Shown here one piece after another: positions 4,924 through 7,661 of a DNA stretch of 7,661 bases. Below the pieces are notes generated by a model that worked only from the letters and a program-made list of their open reading frames with translations, was not told the DNA's origin and searched no databases. A program made the position numbers and the translations under genes. Source of the stretch: an uncultured Sulfolobales archaeon (lineage in GTDB: Archaea > Thermoproteota > Thermoprotei_A > Sulfolobales > Desulfurococcaceae); the NCBI GenBank assembly GCA_938003605.1, contig CALKYD010000031.1:1-7661 (forward strand). Reading direction: 5' to 3'. Position 1 is the first letter of the stretch. The number at the start of each line of letters is the position of its first letter.

Positions 4924-5929
4924 AGGGATACGCTACAGCCTTAAGACAGGCTACGTAATTGGCTCTCTCCCCCCTGGATGCAGACACTGCCTGCTTGGGG
5001 GGAAGATGGTTGTATTCATAACTGGCCTGTGTTTAGACAACTGTTGGTACTGCCCAATATCTAGGGAGAAGTCTGGGAGGAGAACTATTTACGTTGATGA
5101 AGTCAGAGCCACGAGCTATAGCGATGTAATTAATGAAGCGTATAGAGTGAGAGCTCTTGGAGCTGGGATAACGGGAGGAGATCCAATAATACCGCTTGAC
5201 GTTACAATCAACTTGATCAAATTACTCAAGGAAGAGTTTGGAGATGAATTCCACATACATCTTTATACTACCGGCAGACTCGTCGACGATAGCGTCCTAG
5301 AAGTGCTTGAATCAAGCGGGTTGGATGAACTCAGAATACACCCATATAAAGCCGAGTACCTGGAGGCTGTTGAAAGAGCCGTTAAGTATAGCTTCGACGT
5401 AGTCGTTGAAGTGCCGTTCATACCGCTGCCCAGTTACGTAGACTACATCAAGGACCTTTTAATGAAGCTAGATGAAGTTGGAGTCAAGTACGTAAACATA
5501 AATGAATTTGAGGTATCTGATTCAAACATTGAGGCAGTGCTGCTAAGAGGCTTAAAGCCCAAGGGCGTCACTCTTGAAGGCGTAGAGTCATCTGCAGTAG
5601 AGCTCATTGAATGGGCCTCAAAGACTGTTAAGAAACTAAGCATTCACTACTGTACAGTAGAATTCAAGGACAAAGTTCAATATAGGCTGAGGATGGTTAG
5701 AAAAGCTTCAACAGTGTTTGGGCTACATGAAGCTCCAACAGTGAACGGTACATTAATAAGCGTGGAGACGCTTAATGAAGTTCAAGGCTATGCCATAAGA
5801 TTCAACGATAGGAACTACCTAGTTATGGGCAAGCCCTTCCTTAAGGGAATGGGCGTTAAAGGAGTTTTAAGAGAATACTATCCAGGCGGGGAAAGCAGGG
5901 CTCTCTATGAGAGAAGCGTGCTGTATTGA
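4910..5929 (+). CDS. Radical SAM protein, COG2108-like (related to pyruvate formate-lyase activating enzyme), function unknown
   Basis: This 339-residue protein has the radical SAM cluster motif CLDNCWYC (Cys41, Cys45, Cys48; Cx3Cx2C), which binds the 4Fe-4S cluster that cleaves S-adenosylmethionine. GITGGDP (86-92) is the SAM-binding GGE-like motif, and later strands (HIHLYTTG, ELRIHPYK, VVVEVPFIP, YVNINEFEV) fit the barrel. Two more cysteines precede the motif (GCRHC, Cys24 and Cys27), and HYC (Cys248) follows the barrel, so a second metal site is possible. The C-terminal 90 residues form a separate, mostly beta domain of unknown role. The reaction is not known to me. It starts at TTG, fixed by AGGAGGAT 5 nt upstream, and overlaps the nucleotidyltransferase gene by 14 bp. 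Its 3' end overlaps the convergent pelota gene by 25 bp. Confidence 0.9.
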   Translation: MNAPRGIRYSLKTGYVIGSLPPGCRHCLLGGKMVVFITGLCLDNCWYCPISREKSGRRTIYVDEVRATSYSDVINEAYRVRALGAGITGGDPIIPLDVTINLIKLLKEEFGDEFHIHLYTTGRLVDDSVLEVLESSGLDELRIHPYKAEYLEAVERAVKYSFDVVVEVPFIPLPSYVDYIKDLLMKLDEVGVKYVNINEFEVSDSNIEAVLLRGLKPKGVTLEGVESSAVELIEWASKTVKKLSIHYCTVEFKDKVQYRLRMVRKASTVFGLHEAPTVNGTLISVETLNEVQGYAIRFNDRNYLVMGKPFLKGMGVKGVLREYYPGGESRALYERSVLY

Positions 5930-7002
5930 CTCCTAGCCTCACGATGCATTAGTGAATAGCGTAGGATTGCTACAACTCCGCCGAGCGACTCCACTTGGGC
6001 TTCAACATCGCTTCCCCTAGGGATTACAATTACTTCAGAGCCCTTAGCGTAAGCTTCTTCAATTAAATTCAGCAACTTCCTCCTCTCTTCGTCGTTACTT
6101 GTCTTCAGAGAGCTTTCGGATACAAGAAGCGTCTTTATAGCATTACTTATAGCTGCTTCCTCAACCTCCCTTAGCCCGTAGGCCACCATGGATTCTCTTT
6201 CTTGAAGTAACTTAGTGAATTCATTGAATGCTTTCTCAGCTTTTATCAACTCAACGTCCTTTAGTGCGCTGGTAACAACGTCTCTCCTGCTTAACTCAAG
6301 GAGCCCTGCGTATCCCCCCATTGATGTGGAGTCGTAGTAAAGCACTATTCTTCTACGGGCTTTCTCAAGTACTTTATTGCCGACTCTATGCTTTAATTGG
6401 CCGGGCCCTCCAATGATTACTACGTTGACTCCATGCCTATCAATGAGCTCTATGACTGAGTCAGCAACTCTATTCAAGTAGTTTTCGAGTTCTTCTTCAA
6501 AGCCCGGGCTATCTTTCCCGGGTAGATGGGAGTGTGATTCAAGTAGCTTTTGCAATCCTTGGCTGGTCAGTAGGGCTACTCCAACTTCTTCATAGTCTAT
6601 TGCTACTAGCACTACGTTTTCCCTGGAGCTAGAAGCTTTCTCCAACCTATCTAGCAATACCTTAGGCCACTTCTCCTTACATAGCATTACTATTGAGCCT
6701 GTGCCTATGCTTAAAGCATGGTGTTTGCCTATAACTCCGTGTTCATCTGGTCCCTCTACAATTACTCCTCTTACTCTAAGCTTATCGCTGAACTGCTGGT
6801 ATTCCACTTCTTCAACTCTTACAGCTACGTTCATCGGGATCCTCCTACTCTCCCCGCTTCCCTCAAACTTCACTTCTCTAGTTGTTTTTGAAGCAACTAT
6901 ATCCCCGCTCTCAACGACTGTATAGAAGATCCATAGGTCGTCTGGGGTCTCTAGCTGAAGCACTATGTAGCCTTTATCAAGCCTCTTCTCAACTATCCTC
7001 AC
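5905..7002 (-). CDS. pelA: Pelota (aPelota/Dom34), mRNA surveillance and ribosome rescue factor
   Basis: An eRF1 paralogue that enters the empty A site of stalled ribosomes and, with aEF1A and ABCE1, splits them. From the GTG start it has 365 residues, near the family's usual 350. The N-terminal Sm-like domain is RIVEKRLDKGYIVLQLETPDDLW with the typical GD.V..KT.R stretch. The central domain has the Pelota-specific PGF (166-168) and GGPG (198-201) followed by YYDSTSMGGYAGLLEL, and lacks the GGQ of true release factors. The C-terminal domain is eL30-like (AYGLREVEEAAISNAIKTLLVSE ... IPRGSDVEAQVESLGGVVAILRY). A TTG at 7024-7026 gives a longer frame, but I prefer the GTG at 7000-7002. It has GGGGG 6 nt upstream, it yields the family-typical 'MRI' opening, and the TATA-like element at 7039-7046 would start transcription near 7016, inside the longer frame. 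Confidence 0.95.
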   Translation of the reverse strand: MRIVEKRLDKGYIVLQLETPDDLWIFYTVVESGDIVASKTTREVKFEGSGESRRIPMNVAVRVEEVEYQQFSDKLRVRGVIVEGPDEHGVIGKHHALSIGTGSIVMLCKEKWPKVLLDRLEKASSSRENVVLVAIDYEEVGVALLTSQGLQKLLESHSHLPGKDSPGFEEELENYLNRVADSVIELIDRHGVNVVIIGGPGQLKHRVGNKVLEKARRRIVLYYDSTSMGGYAGLLELSRRDVVTSALKDVELIKAEKAFNEFTKLLQERESMVAYGLREVEEAAISNAIKTLLVSESSLKTSNDEERRKLLNLIEEAYAKGSEVIVIPRGSDVEAQVESLGGVVAILRYSLMHREARSQYSTLLS

Positions 7003-7008
7003 TGTAAT

Positions 7009-7013
7009 CCCCC
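7009..7013 (-). promoter_or_regulatory. SD site deciding the Pelota start
   Basis: GGGGG, 6 nt before the GTG at 7000-7002, supports the shorter Pelota frame over the TTG eight codons upstream. Confidence 0.6.
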
Positions 7014-7038
7014 ATAGGCTACTCAAATGCTGTACAGT

Positions 7039-7046
7039 ATTTTTAG
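7039..7046. promoter_or_regulatory. TATA-like element shared by divergent pelota and acetyltransferase genes
   Basis: TATTTTTA (TAAAAATA on the - strand) is the only A/T-rich run in the gap. It fits a - strand start near 7016 for pelota and a + strand start near 7068 for the acetyltransferase. It is flanked by two perfect palindromes, CTGTACAG (7030-7037) and TCAATTGA (7048-7055). Confidence 0.45.
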
Positions 7047-7066
7047 CTCAATTGAACTCGCTACTT

Positions 7067-7573
7067 ATGGAGATGGCTTTGCGCAGTGTTATTGAGTCGG
7101 AATTGCTGATTAGAGTTGTTGAGCCAAGGGATTTAAGGGAGGTCTATGAAGTTGAGTTAATGAGCTTTGCGGGAAGCCTTACTTACGACTTCCCAGTGTT
7201 CTTGTTTTACTACGCTACAGCCCGCGACTTATTTCTTGTAGCAGAAGCTCTAAGTAGAGTAATTGGGTACGTCATTGGGTTAATTGAGCTACGCTGCAGA
7301 GAATTCCTAGGCCATGTAATTTCAATAGCTGTGCACCCTCTGTACAGAGGCTTAGGCATAGGGAGTAGGCTATTGAAGGCTCTTGAGGAGAGGCTTGCTT
7401 CAAGAGGTGTTCAAAGGATATTTCTTGAAGTAGACGTGCTAAATGAGCCAGCCATAGATTTCTATAGGAAGCATGGATACGTAATTTCAGGAGTGCTGAA
7501 GAACTACTATGGGGTGAGCGATGCATACGTTATGATTAAGGAAGTTAGAGCTGCATTAAAACAATTTAAGTAG
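7067..7573 (+). CDS. rimI: GNAT-family N-acetyltransferase, RimI-like (protein N-terminal acetyltransferase)
   Basis: About 168 residues from the ATG chosen here. The acetyl-CoA-binding motif is VHPLYRGLGIGSRLLKAL (R-G-L-G-I-G, the Q/RxxGxG/A loop at about 94-99 from this start), preceded by the beta strand GHVISIAV. The C-terminal half has LEVDVLNEPAIDFYRKHGYVISGVLKNYYGVSDAYVM, typical of RimI/Ard1 enzymes, which acetylate the alpha-amino group of protein N-termini; many archaeal proteins carry this mark. The start is uncertain: TTG at 7052, ATG at 7067, ATG at 7073 and TTG at 7079 are all in frame. The shared TATA-like element would start transcription near 7068, so a leaderless ATG at 7067 or 7073 is favoured, or TTG 7079 with GGAG upstream. 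It is divergent from pelota and 29 nt before a probable DNA polymerase gene. Confidence 0.88.
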   Translation: MEMALRSVIESELLIRVVEPRDLREVYEVELMSFAGSLTYDFPVFLFYYATARDLFLVAEALSRVIGYVIGLIELRCREFLGHVISIAVHPLYRGLGIGSRLLKALEERLASRGVQRIFLEVDVLNEPAIDFYRKHGYVISGVLKNYYGVSDAYVMIKEVRAALKQFK

Positions 7574-7602
7574 TTAACTAACTAATAGCGTTGGGGGAAT
7601 TT

Positions 7603-7661
7603 GTGCATAGGGAACTGCTGACTTTCTACGTGCTGGACGTATCGTACGAAGTAGTAGGCAA
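7603..7661 (+). CDS. Probable family B DNA polymerase, N-terminal 19 codons only
   Basis: A GTG at 7603, preceded by GGGGG at 7593-7597 (spacing 5), opens a frame running off the window. The peptide MHRELLTFYVLDVSYEVVG matches the N-terminal strand pattern of crenarchaeal family B DNA polymerases, whose exonuclease-side domain starts with F..LD.SYE(V/I). An in-frame TTG at 7591 is an alternative start. Only 19 residues are visible, so the call rests on one motif. It may be cotranscribed with the acetyltransferase 29 nt upstream or use the A/T-rich stretch near 7564-7570. Confidence 0.6.
   Translation, partial: MHRELLTFYVLDVSYEVVG

Overview
The window looks like chromosomal backbone of a hyperthermophilic crenarchaeon (Thermoproteota; a Desulfurococcales-like relative is a guess). 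Grounds: an archaeal-type SRP 7S RNA, class II tRNAs without encoded CCA, a Pelota homologue, TATA-type promoters, frequent GTG and TTG starts with strong Shine-Dalgarno (SD) sites, ATA/AGG/AGA-rich codon use, a fused Alg14/Alg13-type glycosyltransferase, and a family B DNA polymerase start at the right edge.

Layout. The left edge is the 3' part of a tRNA-Leu(UAG) on the + strand, followed by about 400 bases with no convincing gene (possibly a decayed ORF on the - strand). From 4129 down to 468 everything lies on the - strand: a PDZ-containing site-2 protease, the SRP RNA, tRNA-Ser(GCU), a HEPN/MNT two-gene cassette, and the Alg14/Alg13-type GlcNAc transferase. Divergent from the protease is a translationally coupled pair: a GSx10DxD nucleotidyltransferase (COG1665-like) and a radical SAM protein (COG2108-like). 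This pair converges on, and overlaps by 25 bp, the gene for Pelota (ribosome rescue). Pelota is divergent from a RimI-type N-acetyltransferase, which is followed by the first 19 codons of a probable DNA polymerase B.

How the genes relate. Much of the content serves translation, secretion and surface biogenesis (two tRNAs, SRP RNA, Pelota, protein acetylation, membrane proteolysis, glycan assembly). The HEPN/MNT cassette is a likely toxin-antitoxin module. The best candidate for an undescribed system is the nucleotidyltransferase/radical SAM pair: both proteins carry intact catalytic motifs, the genes overlap, and I know of no assigned function. The two divergent intergenic regions hold compact inverted repeats around TATA elements and may be control points.

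Limits: all family names come from motif reading without database searches. Promoter positions are inferred from TATA-like sequence and spacing only.
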